This document shows positions 1 to 5,503 of a stretch of DNA of 5,540 nucleotides, piece after piece. The DNA comes from an uncultured Prevotella sp. (GTDB lineage: Bacteria > Bacteroidota > Bacteroidia > Bacteroidales > Bacteroidaceae). The translations under genes were made by a program, and so were the position numbers. Location of the stretch: positions 1-5,540 of the forward strand of contig CAKQFW010000133.1 of assembly GCA_934230965.1 (NCBI GenBank), in the 5' to 3' direction. The notes below the pieces were generated by a model that was not told the DNA's origin, ran no database searches, and was given only the letters and a program-made list of their open reading frames with translations. Every line of letters begins with the position of its first letter. Within the stretch, counting starts at the first letter, position 1.

Positions 1-1323
1 ATTGTAAGTCACTTACAATCAGGGTCTGACAAGATCTTGGTGATTGATGGTGCACGACAGATAGGCAAGTCGTACATCATACGAGCCATTGGGCAGCGCC
101 TCTTTACCAATTATATTGAGATAAACATGGAAACCGACAAGCTGGGCGACCGTGTGTTTGCCGACGCCCGCACGAAAGACGATTTCTACCTTGCCCTAAG
201 CACCATTGCCGGCAACCGCATGGGCCAACCGCATAACACGCTGGTGTTTATCGACGAGATACAAGCCTACGACCATCTGCTCACGCTCTTAAAATTTCTG
301 CGCGAAGATGGTAAGTTTACCTACATAGCCAGTGGGTCGTTGCTGGGTGTGACACTGAAAACCACCTCGTCGATACCCTTAGGCAGCATCATTATCAAGC
401 ATATGTACCCCATCGACTTTGAAGAGTTTTTGATAGCCAATGGTGTGGGCCAACTGGTTATCGACACCATGCACCGCCACTTTGCCGAGCGCAAGGCCAT
501 GCCCGACGCCATTCACCACAAGCTGCTCGACCTCTTTCGCAAGTATCTGCTGGTGGGCGGCTTGCCCGATGCCGTAAAAACCTTTGTCGAGACCAAGAAC
601 ATTGCCACCGTAAGAGCCATACAAAACAACATACACCACCTGTATGGCGTAGATGCCGCACGCTATGAAGAGGCCCATAACCGCCTAAAGATACAGCGCA
701 TATACAGCATGATACCCTCAAACCTTGAAAACAAGAAAAAGCGGGTGGTAGCCAAGGATATAGAAGACAAAAAGGGCAAGCGCATGACCGATTATGTTGA
801 AGAGTTCGACTATCTGATATCGTCGGGCATAGCCTTAGAGGTAAAAGCCATCAGCAAGCCCAGCTTCCCCTTGATAGAGAACAGTGGCAAAAACCTGCTA
901 AAGCTGTATATGAACGATGTGGGCATACTTACCAGCATCTTCTTTGGCACCAACATAAAGGCGGTGATGGACGATGTGCCCAGCATAAACCTGGGCTCGG
1001 TATACGAAACCGTAGTGGCACAAGAGCTGCGCGCCCACGGCTTCAACCTTTATTATTATGACAACAAAAAAACTGGCGAGGTTGACTATCTTATCGACGA
1101 CACTGCCCACCTCTCGGTGTTGCCCCTTGAGATAAAGTCGGGCAAAGACTATCAGGTGCACAGCGCCCTCGACAAGTTTTTGCAGATAAAAGAGTATAAC
1201 ATCAACCAAGCCTTTGTGCTGTCAAACGCCAAAGAGGTTGAAACCCGCAACGGCGTTACCTATCTGCCCATCTATTATATAGCGTGCATAAAGCCCCACA
1301 ACGACACCACCGTTATAGAATAA
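1..1323 (+). CDS. AAA_14/DUF4143 family ATPase, 5' end cut off by the window
   Basis: P-loop ATPase of the AAA_14 plus DUF4143 architecture, a widespread bacterial and archaeal family whose substrate is not established. The frame is open from base 1 (first residues IVSHLQSGSDKILVIDG), so the gene starts upstream; the TTG at 37 is an internal leucine just before the P-loop, not a start. Counting from the first codon in the window, the Walker A motif GARQIGKS is at residues 17-24, Walker B LVFIDE at 81-86, and a sensor-1-like segment YIASGS at 108-113. The second half, roughly residues 205-400, fits DUF4143 and ends in a PD-(D/E)xK nuclease-like pattern: GEVD (E360, D362) followed by LEIKSG (E377, K379). 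About 440 residues are present, near the usual family length, so probably only some 10-30 N-terminal residues are missing. It ends in TAA, 111 bases before metG on the same strand. Family assignment is strong; a nuclease activity is inference. Confidence 0.93.
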   Translation: MVSHLQSGSDKILVIDGARQIGKSYIIRAIGQRLFTNYIEINMETDKLGDRVFADARTKDDFYLALSTIAGNRMGQPHNTLVFIDEIQAYDHLLTLLKFLREDGKFTYIASGSLLGVTLKTTSSIPLGSIIIKHMYPIDFEEFLIANGVGQLVIDTMHRHFAERKAMPDAIHHKLLDLFRKYLLVGGLPDAVKTFVETKNIATVRAIQNNIHHLYGVDAARYEEAHNRLKIQRIYSMIPSNLENKKKRVVAKDIEDKKGKRMTDYVEEFDYLISSGIALEVKAISKPSFPLIENSGKNLLKLYMNDVGILTSIFFGTNIKAVMDDVPSINLGSVYETVVAQELRAHGFNLYYYDNKKTGEVDYLIDDTAHLSVLPLEIKSGKDYQVHSALDKFLQIKEYNINQAFVLSNAKEVETRNGVTYLPIYYIACIKPHNDTTVIE

Positions 1324-1356
1324 CGGCCATCGCAACAATTGTTCAGGCACAAGCAC

Positions 1357-1385
1357 CTGTCTTACTAAGTTTTTTTGTAACTTTG
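1357..1385 (+). promoter_or_regulatory. Bacteroidota-type promoter of metG
   Basis: TAACTTTG at 1378-1385 matches the Bacteroidota -7 consensus TAnnTTTG exactly and is followed by CACC, placing the likely transcription start near 1391-1394 and giving an untranslated leader of about 40 bases. The -33 box (consensus TTTG) is poor; the best candidate at a suitable distance is CTGT at 1357-1360. A run of seven T (1370-1376) lies just upstream of the -7 box. The leader is A-rich and has no Shine-Dalgarno sequence before the ATG at 1435, as is usual in this phylum. Confidence 0.72.
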
Positions 1386-1434
1386 CACCCAGAAACAATA
1401 TTGCATTTCGAAACAAATACGATCGTAATAAATT

Positions 1435-3501
1435 ATGGAAAAGAATTTTAAGCGCACTACCGTTACGGCGGCACTGCCCTACGCCAACGGTGGCGTACAC
1501 ATTGGGCACCTGGCTGGCGTATACGTGCCAGCCGATATCTATGTGAGATACCTCCGACTGAAGAAGAAAGACGTGATATTTATTGGTGGTAGCGACGAGC
1601 ACGGCGTGCCCGTCACCATTCGTGCCCGCAAAGAGGGCATCACCGTGCAAGAGGTGGTTGACCGCTATCACAAGCTCATTAAAGACTCGTTTGCCGAGTT
1701 TGGCATCTCGTTCGACATCTACAGTCGCACCACCAGCAAGATACATCATAAGTTTGCCAGCGACTTCTTCCGCAAACTGTACGACGATGGCAAGCTGGAG
1801 GAGATTACTGAAGAACAGTATTGCGACGAGGTAACAGGCGAGTTTCTCACCGACCGCAACATTGTGGGCACCTGTCCGCGCTGCGGTGCCGAAGGCGCCT
1901 ATGGCGACCAGTGCGAGAAGTGTGGCGCCACCCTTTCGCCCGAAGAGCTTATCAACCCCACCAACAAGAACAACCCCGGCCACGGCCTGGTAAAGAAGCC
2001 CACCAAAAACTGGTATCTGCCCCTGGGACAGTATCAAGAGTGGCTGAAGCAGTGGATACTGGAAGACCACAAAGAGTGGCGCTCAAACGTATATGGCCAG
2101 TGCAAGTCGTGGCTCGACATGGATCTGCAGCCCCGCGCCATGACCCGCGACCTCGACTGGGGTATACCCGTGCCCGTTAAAGGGGCCGATGGCAAGGTGC
2201 TGTACGTGTGGTTTGATGCCCCCATCGGCTACATCTCAAACACCAAGGAGCTGTGCGACAGCGACCCCGCCCGCTGGGGCAGCTGGCAAAAATGGTGGCA
2301 AGACGACGACACACGCCTCATACATTTCATTGGCAAAGACAACATCGTGTTCCACTGCATCATCTTCCCCACCATGCTGAAGGCACACGGCGGATACATC
2401 TTGCCCGACAACGTGCCCGCCAACGAATTCTTGAACCTTGAGAACGACAAGATTTCTACCTCGCGCAACTGGGCCGTTTGGCTGCACGAATACTTGCACG
2501 ACTTCCCCGGAAAGCAAGACGTGCTGCGCTATGTGCTCACAGCCAACGCTCCCGAGACCAAGGATAACAACTTTACGTGGAAAGATTTTCAAGAGCGCAA
2601 CAACTCTGAGCTCGTAGCCATCTACGGCAACTTTGTAAACCGTGCCTTGCAGCTCACCAAGAAATACTGGGGTGGCGTGGTGCCCGCCTGTGGCGAGCTG
2701 ACCGACGTTGACCGTCAGGCCATAGCCGAGTTTAAAGACGTGAAGGCAAAGGTTGAAGAGCTGCTCGACGTGTTCAAGTTCCGCGAGGCACAGAAAGAGG
2801 CCATGAACCTGGCACGCATCGGCAACCGATACATCACCGAGTGTGAGCCCTGGAAGGTATGGAAGACCGACCCCAAGCGCGTTGAAACCATACTGTACGT
2901 ATGCTTGCAGCTGTGCGCTAACCTGGCCATCGCCTTCGAGCCCTTCTTGCCCTTCTCGTCAAAGAAGCTGCGCGAGATGCTAAACATGACCTCGTTCGAG
3001 TGGGAGCAGTTGGGACAGATGGATATCTTAGAGGCTGGCAAGCAGTTGGGCGAGCCCGCTCTGCTGTTTGAGAAGCTGGAAGACGACGTGATAGACGCTC
3101 AGCTGAAGAAGCTGGAAGACACCAAGAAGGCCAACGAGGCTGCCAACTACGAGCCCGAGCCCATAAAAGAGAATGTAGACTTCGACACCTTTGAGAAGCT
3201 CGACATACGCGTGGGTCTCGTTACCAGTTGCGAGAAGGTGAAGAAGTCGAAGAAGCTGCTGAAGTTCCACATCGACGACGGCACTCCCGACGGACGCACC
3301 ATCCTCAGCGGCATTGCTGCCTACTATGCCGACCCGCAAGAGCTCGTGGGCAAGCAGGTGCTGTTCGTGGCCAACTTTGCTCCGCGTAAGATGATGGGCG
3401 AAGAGAGCCAGGGCATGATCCTCTCGGCTGTCAACTTTGATGGCACGCTCTCGGTTACCACCACATCTAAAGACGTGAAGCCTGGTAGCCAGGTAGGATA
3501 A
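1435..3501 (+). CDS. metG: Methionyl-tRNA synthetase with C-terminal tRNA-binding domain
   Basis: Class I aminoacyl-tRNA synthetase that charges tRNA-Met with methionine in the cytoplasm, for both initiation and elongation. The 688-residue protein is complete and close to the E. coli enzyme in length. The N-terminus carries [12 protein letters not shown], with HIGH at residues 22-25; SDEHG is at 53-57. A zinc knuckle has Cys147, Cys150, Cys160 and Cys163. WFDAPIGY, a methionine-pocket segment, begins at Trp259. The second class I signature is KISTS at 339-343 in place of KMSKS, a variant I associate with Bacteroidota and archaeal-like MetRS. A helical anticodon-binding domain follows (NFVNR at 399-403), then a charged linker (about 545-580), then an EMAPII/Trbp111-type tRNA-binding fold from [12 protein letters not shown] at 583 to the end, which in relatives dimerises the enzyme. 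The start is chosen because [19 protein letters not shown] fits the family N-terminus. Own promoter upstream, strong terminator downstream. Confidence 0.98.
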   Translation: MEKNFKRTTVTAALPYANGGVHIGHLAGVYVPADIYVRYLRLKKKDVIFIGGSDEHGVPVTIRARKEGITVQEVVDRYHKLIKDSFAEFGISFDIYSRTTSKIHHKFASDFFRKLYDDGKLEEITEEQYCDEVTGEFLTDRNIVGTCPRCGAEGAYGDQCEKCGATLSPEELINPTNKNNPGHGLVKKPTKNWYLPLGQYQEWLKQWILEDHKEWRSNVYGQCKSWLDMDLQPRAMTRDLDWGIPVPVKGADGKVLYVWFDAPIGYISNTKELCDSDPARWGSWQKWWQDDDTRLIHFIGKDNIVFHCIIFPTMLKAHGGYILPDNVPANEFLNLENDKISTSRNWAVWLHEYLHDFPGKQDVLRYVLTANAPETKDNNFTWKDFQERNNSELVAIYGNFVNRALQLTKKYWGGVVPACGELTDVDRQAIAEFKDVKAKVEELLDVFKFREAQKEAMNLARIGNRYITECEPWKVWKTDPKRVETILYVCLQLCANLAIAFEPFLPFSSKKLREMLNMTSFEWEQLGQMDILEAGKQLGEPALLFEKLEDDVIDAQLKKLEDTKKANEAANYEPEPIKENVDFDTFEKLDIRVGLVTSCEKVKKSKKLLKFHIDDGTPDGRTILSGIAAYYADPQELVGKQVLFVANFAPRKMMGEESQGMILSAVNFDGTLSVTTTSKDVKPGSQVG

Positions 3502-3536
3502 CCCCCCACCTTATTATATTTTATATCAAGATTTAT

Positions 3537-3588
3537 AACGGCAATTGCACAACCTCAATATATAAAGAGGTGTGTAATTGCCGTTTTT
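3537..3588 (+). terminator. Intrinsic terminator of metG
   Basis: The left arm 3537-3556 pairs with the right arm 3567-3585 over 19 base pairs. There is one bulged A and one G-T pair. The stem begins AACGGCAATT / AATTGCCGTT and the 10-base loop is AATATATAAA. A T-tract (3584-3588, then GTG) closes it. The stem starts 36 bases after the metG stop. On the opposite strand the stem is followed only by mixed A/T sequence, so bidirectional use is possible but weaker. Confidence 0.88.
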
Positions 3589-3634
3589 GTGTTTAAACGA
3601 ATATGGATTGAACAAATAACAGCCCCACCCCCAA

Positions 3635-3655
3635 CCCCTCCCCGCTGGAGAGGGG
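3635..3655 (+). repeat. 21-base GC palindrome, left copy
   Basis: CCCCTC (3635-3640) pairs with GAGGGG (3650-3655) around CCCGCTGGA. The same 21 bases occur without mismatch in the opposite orientation at 5483-5503, so the two copies lie as an inverted pair near both ends of the repeat island. Similar sequences of the type CCCTCCCC...GGGG are common intergenic repeats in many bacteria and produce spurious peptides such as SPAGRGWG. Confidence 0.75.
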
Positions 3656-3675
3656 CGTGAATAGCCATGCTTCTG

Positions 3676-3837
3676 GCTGGAGAACAGGGCACGGAGACCC
3701 TGTTCTACTATAATTAGCATGGCAAACCATAGTAGGACGGTGGCGTGGTTAAGTGAAGAGTGAAGAACAAAGAATTCATGTGATAGGCGAGGCAAACCAT
3801 AGTAGGACGGTGGTCTCCGTGCCCCGTCCTCCAGCAA
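3676..3837 (+). repeat. Cloverleaf repeat, copy 1, interrupted by a 70-bp insertion
   Basis: Bases 3676-3743 match 4957-5024 (copy 2) with two differences, and 3814-3837 continue the match. Between them lie 70 extra bases (3744-3813) that end in an exact 23-base repeat of 3721-3743 (GGCAAACCATAG...CGGTGG, at 3721 and 3791). The first arm AGAACAGGG (3681-3689) / CCCTGTTCT (3698-3706) is intact. The outer stem is reduced to GCTGG (3676-3680) / CCAGC (3831-3835). The extra piece carries a GTTAAGTGAAGAGTGAAG segment that also occurs, inverted, near 5431-5448. Confidence 0.8.
3742..3833 (+). repeat. Left arm of a long-range ~90-bp inverted repeat
   Basis: Bases 3742-3833 are the inverted counterpart of 5366-5450. 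Both carry, in order, GGCGT(G/A)GTTAAGTGAAG, GAATTCATGTGAT, GGCAAACCATAGTAGGACGG and CCCCGTCCTCCA. The left arm has seven extra bases near 3768 (GAAGAACAAAGAATTC against GAAGAATTC). The remaining differences are scattered single bases. The arms are about 1.5 kb apart and enclose most of the repeat island. Confidence 0.75.
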
Positions 3838-3869
3838 CCAAAAAATATATCTGTATTGAGTAATTACTT

Positions 3870-3886
3870 GCAATGCGTTGCATTGC
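3870..3886. repeat. Short hairpin GCAATGC-GTT-GCATTGC
   Basis: A perfect 7-bp stem with a three-base loop, just before the first set of ATTAAT boxes. It has the same plan as the CGCGC-NNN-GCGCG mini-hairpins further on, but with a different stem sequence. No T-run follows directly. Confidence 0.55.
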
Positions 3887-3896
3887 TCGTTAAGGG

Positions 3897-4199
3897 TTAA
3901 ACATTAATTCCCATTAATTGAACATTAATTAAACATTAATACTCGCGCTGCGCGCGTTTTTTAAAACATCAATCATCATTAATCTAACATTAATCTATCA
4001 TTAATACTCGCGCTACGCGCGTTTGTTCTGAACACGAATTATCATGAATTATCCATGAATTAACCGTGAATTATCCAAGTAGGACGGTGGCCTCCGTGCC
4101 CCGTCCTCCAACAAGAAGCAAGGGTAATCATTTTTCTCTCCGACGTGGGCTGTTTATTTGGTTGCTGGAGGACGGGGCGCAGAGACCACCGTCCTACTT
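3897..4199 (+). repeat. Composite palindromic unit, copy 1
   Basis: In order: four ATTAAT boxes (starting 3903, 3913, 3924, 3935); a CGCGC mini-hairpin at 3944-3956 followed by T6; three ATTAAT boxes (3978, 3989, 4000); a second mini-hairpin at 4009-4021; four GAATT boxes (4036, 4046, 4057, 4068); then a 34-base arm 4077-4110 and its inverted copy 4166-4199 (31 of 34 matching), separated by 55 bases. Each arm is itself palindromic (AGGACGG...CCGTCCT). Bases 3897-3941 are identical to 5104-5148, and 4001-4125 match 5201-5325 with three differences. Confidence 0.85.
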
Positions 4200-4408
4200 T
4201 AAGAGTGCATCTGTGTTCGTTTAATTACTCAGTAATAATAATTCATGGTAAAATTCATGGACAATTCACGATAATTTGTGTTCCTAAAAGAACGCGCGAA
4301 GCGCGAATATTAATGTTTAATTAATGTTCAATTAATGGGAATAACTCCGCGAAGCGCCTGAGCACCTACGGAGCACAAGAATGTTTAAACAAAAACGCGC
4401 GAAGCGCG
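3944..4408. repeat. CGCGC-NNN-GCGCG mini-hairpins, left group
   Basis: Four perfect 5-bp GC stems with three-base loops: 3944-3956 (loop TGC, followed by T6), 4009-4021 (loop TAC, followed by TTTG), 4293-4305 (loop GAA) and 4396-4408 (loop GAA). The GAA forms are preceded by A-rich sequence and read as inverted copies of the others. A degenerate version (CCGCGAAGCGCC) lies at 4348-4359. They stand out sharply from the AT-rich surroundings. Confidence 0.75.
4201..4343 (-). repeat. Inverted half-unit completing a large palindrome with copy 1
   Basis: Bases 4238-4283 are the reverse complement, with a few differences and one gap, of the GAATT-box block 4030-4074. Bases 4301-4342 are the reverse complement of 3907-3948 with one mismatch in 42. 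A mini-hairpin in the inverted form (CGCGC-GAA-GCGCG, 4293-4305) lies between them. The left arm has an extra block of ATTAAT boxes and a mini-hairpin (about 3957-4021) that this arm lacks, so the palindrome is asymmetric. It is centred close to the 55-base loop at 4111-4165. Confidence 0.78.
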
Positions 4409-4424
4409 AATATCTAACAAACAG

Positions 4425-4451
4425 TTTGGGTGTGGGAGGACGGGGCACAGA
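4425..4451 (-). repeat. Truncated GGACGGGG module
   Basis: TTTGGGTGTGGGAGGACGGG and the next bases, up to CACAGA, resemble the start of the inverted arm near 5357-5382. The match stops before the ACCACCGTCCTAC half that would close the palindrome. The break falls immediately before the first ArgR-box-like 14-mer, so this looks like a remnant cut off at a junction with the 4451-4955 block. Confidence 0.6.
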
Positions 4452-4453
4452 AC

Positions 4454-4467
4454 TGCATAAATATTCA
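4454..4467. promoter_or_regulatory. ArgR-box-like site 1
   Basis: TGCATAAATATTCA fits the ArgR/AhrC operator core TGAATWWWWATTCA at 13 of 14 positions and is identical to site 2. No gene starts close by on either strand, so function as an operator here is uncertain. Confidence 0.35.
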
Positions 4468-4522
4468 TTTTGGTGGATGCAGGGGAGCGGTTTCTGAACC
4501 CCATCGAATTACACTCTGAAAG

Positions 4523-4593
4523 CCTTGGTTTTAGGTCCTGAAACCCTTGGTTTCACAGCCTAAAACCCTTGGTTTCACGACCTAAAACCAAGG
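4523..4593. repeat. 22-bp tandem repeat inside a 15-bp inverted repeat
   Basis: CCTTGGTTT begins at 4523, 4545 and 4567, exactly 22 bases apart, and each unit ends in CCT(A/G)AAAC. The first 15 bases (CCTTGGTTTTAGGTC, 4523-4537) form a perfect inverted repeat with 4579-4593. Inside lie two hairpins with CTT loops: TGAAACC/GGTTTCA (4539-4555) and AAACC/GGTTT (4563-4575). The array could therefore fold as a stem with two side arms. There are no unique spacers, so it is not a CRISPR array. Confidence 0.8.
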
Positions 4594-4627
4594 GTTTTGC
4601 AAATGAAAGGTATCAACTTTGAAAAGT

Positions 4628-4654
4628 GTAAGCAATGCTTGTGGTTTTGCTTAC
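4628..4654. repeat. Hairpin GTAAGCAA / TTGCTTAC
   Basis: A perfect 8-bp stem (4628-4635 with 4647-4654) around an 11-base loop. It is followed by an A/T-rich stretch without a continuous T-run, so it is not a convincing terminator. Confidence 0.45.
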
Positions 4655-4707
4655 AGATTATAAGATAATTAAACAATGTTATGTAAACAAATCTTAAAAC
4701 GCGCACT

Positions 4708-4751
4708 TGCATAAATATTCACTTTTCCCCTTGTTTCTGTATATTTATGCA
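4708..4751. promoter_or_regulatory. Paired ArgR-box-like sites 2 and 3
   Basis: TGCATAAATATTCA at 4708-4721 and TGTATATTTATGCA at 4738-4751 both fit the TG-n-AT-W4-AT-n-CA core of arginine repressor operators. Their centres are 30 bp apart, close to three helical turns; the classic E. coli pairs have a 3-bp gap, centres 21 bp apart. The two sites are inverted copies of each other, so the DNA can also fold as a hairpin with 12 continuous pairs (TTGCATAAATAT / ATATTTATGCAA). Each contains a TATTTATG-like string near the Bacteroidota -7 consensus. Downstream there is only the tiny frame ATG-AAA-TAC-TAC-TTA-TAA (4754-4771) and a minisatellite, so no target gene is visible in the window. Confidence 0.4.
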
Positions 4752-4790
4752 AAATGAAATACTACTTATAAAAAAAATATCTGATACAAG

Positions 4791-4900
4791 AACTAAACAA
4801 CTTATACAACTACTGAACAACTTTGACAACTACTGAACAACTCTGACAACAACAGAACAACTTAAACAACAACTAAACAACTTAGACAACAACGGAACAA
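4791..4900. repeat. 20-bp minisatellite, 5.5 units
   Basis: Units start at 4791, 4811, 4831, 4851 and 4871, with a half unit at 4891. A typical unit is TACTGAACAACTTTGACAAC. Each contains two ACAAC words spaced 9 and 11 bases apart alternately, so ACAAC recurs about once per helical turn on one face. The unit length is not a multiple of three and no long frame runs through it, so it is not a protein repeat. Confidence 0.88.
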
Positions 4901-4954
4901 CGCCCTAATGGAAAACGGCTCACACATTCTTGATCCTTTTTAGAATAACGCATA

Positions 4955-5048
4955 TTGCTGGAGAACAGGGCGCGGAGACCCTGTTCTACTATGATTAGCA
5001 TGGCAAACCATAGTAGGACGGTGGCCTCCGTGCCCCGTCCTCCAGCAA
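4955..5048 (+). repeat. Cloverleaf repeat, copy 2, intact
   Basis: Four helices abut without any unpaired base between them. The closing stem is TTGCTGG (4955-4961) / CCAGCAA (5042-5048). Arm 1 is AGAACAGGG (4962-4970) / CCCTGTTCT (4979-4987). Arm 2 is ACTATG (4988-4993) / CATAGT (5009-5014). Arm 3 is AGGACGG (5015-5021) / CCGTCCT (5035-5041). The shape is tRNA-like, but there is no T-loop, anticodon loop or acceptor end, so it is not a tRNA gene. Arm 2 has an alternative pairing, ATGG (5000-5003) with CCAT (5008-5011). Confidence 0.75.
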
Positions 5049-5103
5049 CCAAAAAGAGTATCAAAAAGTAGGGCGGTAGATATTTCGCGCTGCGCGCGTT
5101 ATT

Positions 5104-5398
5104 TTAAACATTAATTCCCATTAATTGAACATTAATTAAACATTAATATTCCGCGCTACGCGCGTTTTTGTTTTAAACATTAATCATCATTAATCTAACA
5201 TTAATACTCGCGCTACGCGCGTTTGTTCTGAACACGAATGATCATGAATTATCCATGAATTAACCGTGAATTATCCAAGTAGGACGGTGGTCTCCGTGCC
5301 CCGTCCTCCAGCAAGAAGCAAGGGTTTTTACTCCCCTCTCTAATGGGGACTGTTTATTTGGGTGTTGGAGGACGGGGCGCGGAGACCACCGTCCTACT
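5104..5398 (+). repeat. Composite palindromic unit, copy 2
   Basis: Same module order as copy 1: ATTAAT boxes at 5110, 5120, 5131 and 5142; mini-hairpin at 5152; ATTAAT boxes at 5179, 5189 and 5200; mini-hairpin at 5209; GAAT boxes at 5236, 5246, 5257 and 5268; then the arm 5278-5310 and its inverted partner 5366-5398 (32 of 33 matching). The loop between the arms is 55 bases, the same length as in copy 1, though its sequence differs. An extra mini-hairpin (5086-5098) precedes this copy. Confidence 0.85.
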
Positions 5399-5450
5399 AT
5401 GGTTTGCCTTGCTCATCACATGAATTCTTCACTCTTCACTTAACTACGCC
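5366..5450 (-). repeat. Right arm of the long-range inverted repeat
   Basis: Inverted partner of 3742-3833. It begins inside the closing palindrome of composite unit copy 2 and runs through CATCACATGAATTC to CTTCACTTAACTACGCC, ending at 5450. It is seven bases shorter than the left arm. Confidence 0.75.
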
Positions 5451-5459
5451 CCATCATCC

Positions 5460-5503
5460 TGCAAGAAGCGAGGGTATTTACTCCCCTCTCCAGCGGGGAG
5501 GGG
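5460..5503 (-). repeat. 21-base GC palindrome, right copy, with GCAAGAAGC lead
   Basis: Bases 5483-5503 are the exact reverse complement of 3635-3655. The preceding GCAAGAAGCGAGGGTATTTA and CTCCCCTCTC also occur, slightly changed, in the loop of composite unit copy 2 (5311-5340), so this module is shared between two sites. More GC-rich repeat sequence follows up to the window edge. Confidence 0.7.

Noticed and set aside
37..39. TTG as the start codon of the ATPase
   Set aside because: The frame is open upstream to base 1, and the TTG lies inside the beta-strand leading into Walker A; family members have more residues before it.
1344..1376. Terminator between the ATPase gene and metG
   Set aside because: The only stem before the T7 run is CAGG/CCTG, four base pairs, and it ends 10 bases short of the T-run; too weak. 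The T-run fits better as part of the promoter region.
1222..2070. 282-residue minus-strand open frame over the start of metG
   Set aside because: It lies antisense to the ATPase end, the promoter and well-conserved metG codons. Its valine- and leucine-rich composition is typical of a shadow frame.
3526..3873. 115-residue minus-strand open frame behind metG
   Set aside because: It runs through the terminator hairpin, the GC palindrome and the cloverleaf repeat. It shares its middle with the frame at 4882-5064 only because the DNA repeat is copied, and there is no family-like composition or promoter.
4754..4771. Leader peptide ATG-AAA-TAC-TAC-TTA-TAA after the ArgR-like pair
   Set aside because: Five codons without a ribosome-binding context, regulatory codons or a downstream gene; it could easily arise by chance.
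4523..4900. CRISPR array
   Set aside because: Both tandem arrays (22 bp and 20 bp) consist of contiguous units without unique spacers, and no cas genes are present.
4955..5048. tRNA gene
   Set aside because: The cloverleaf outline is there, but there is no TTCGA-type T-loop, no plausible D-loop or anticodon arm, and arm lengths do not fit.
4882..5064. 60-residue minus-strand open frame
   Set aside because: Encoded by cloverleaf copy 2 and the end of the minisatellite; the hydrophobic stretch is a by-product of the repeat.
4049..5277. Replication origin with DnaA boxes
   Set aside because: TTATCCA occurs at 4049, 4071, 5249 and 5271, but each matches the 9-base DnaA box TTATCCACA at only 7 positions and is part of the phased GAATT repeat. 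No dnaA, dnaN or rep gene is near.
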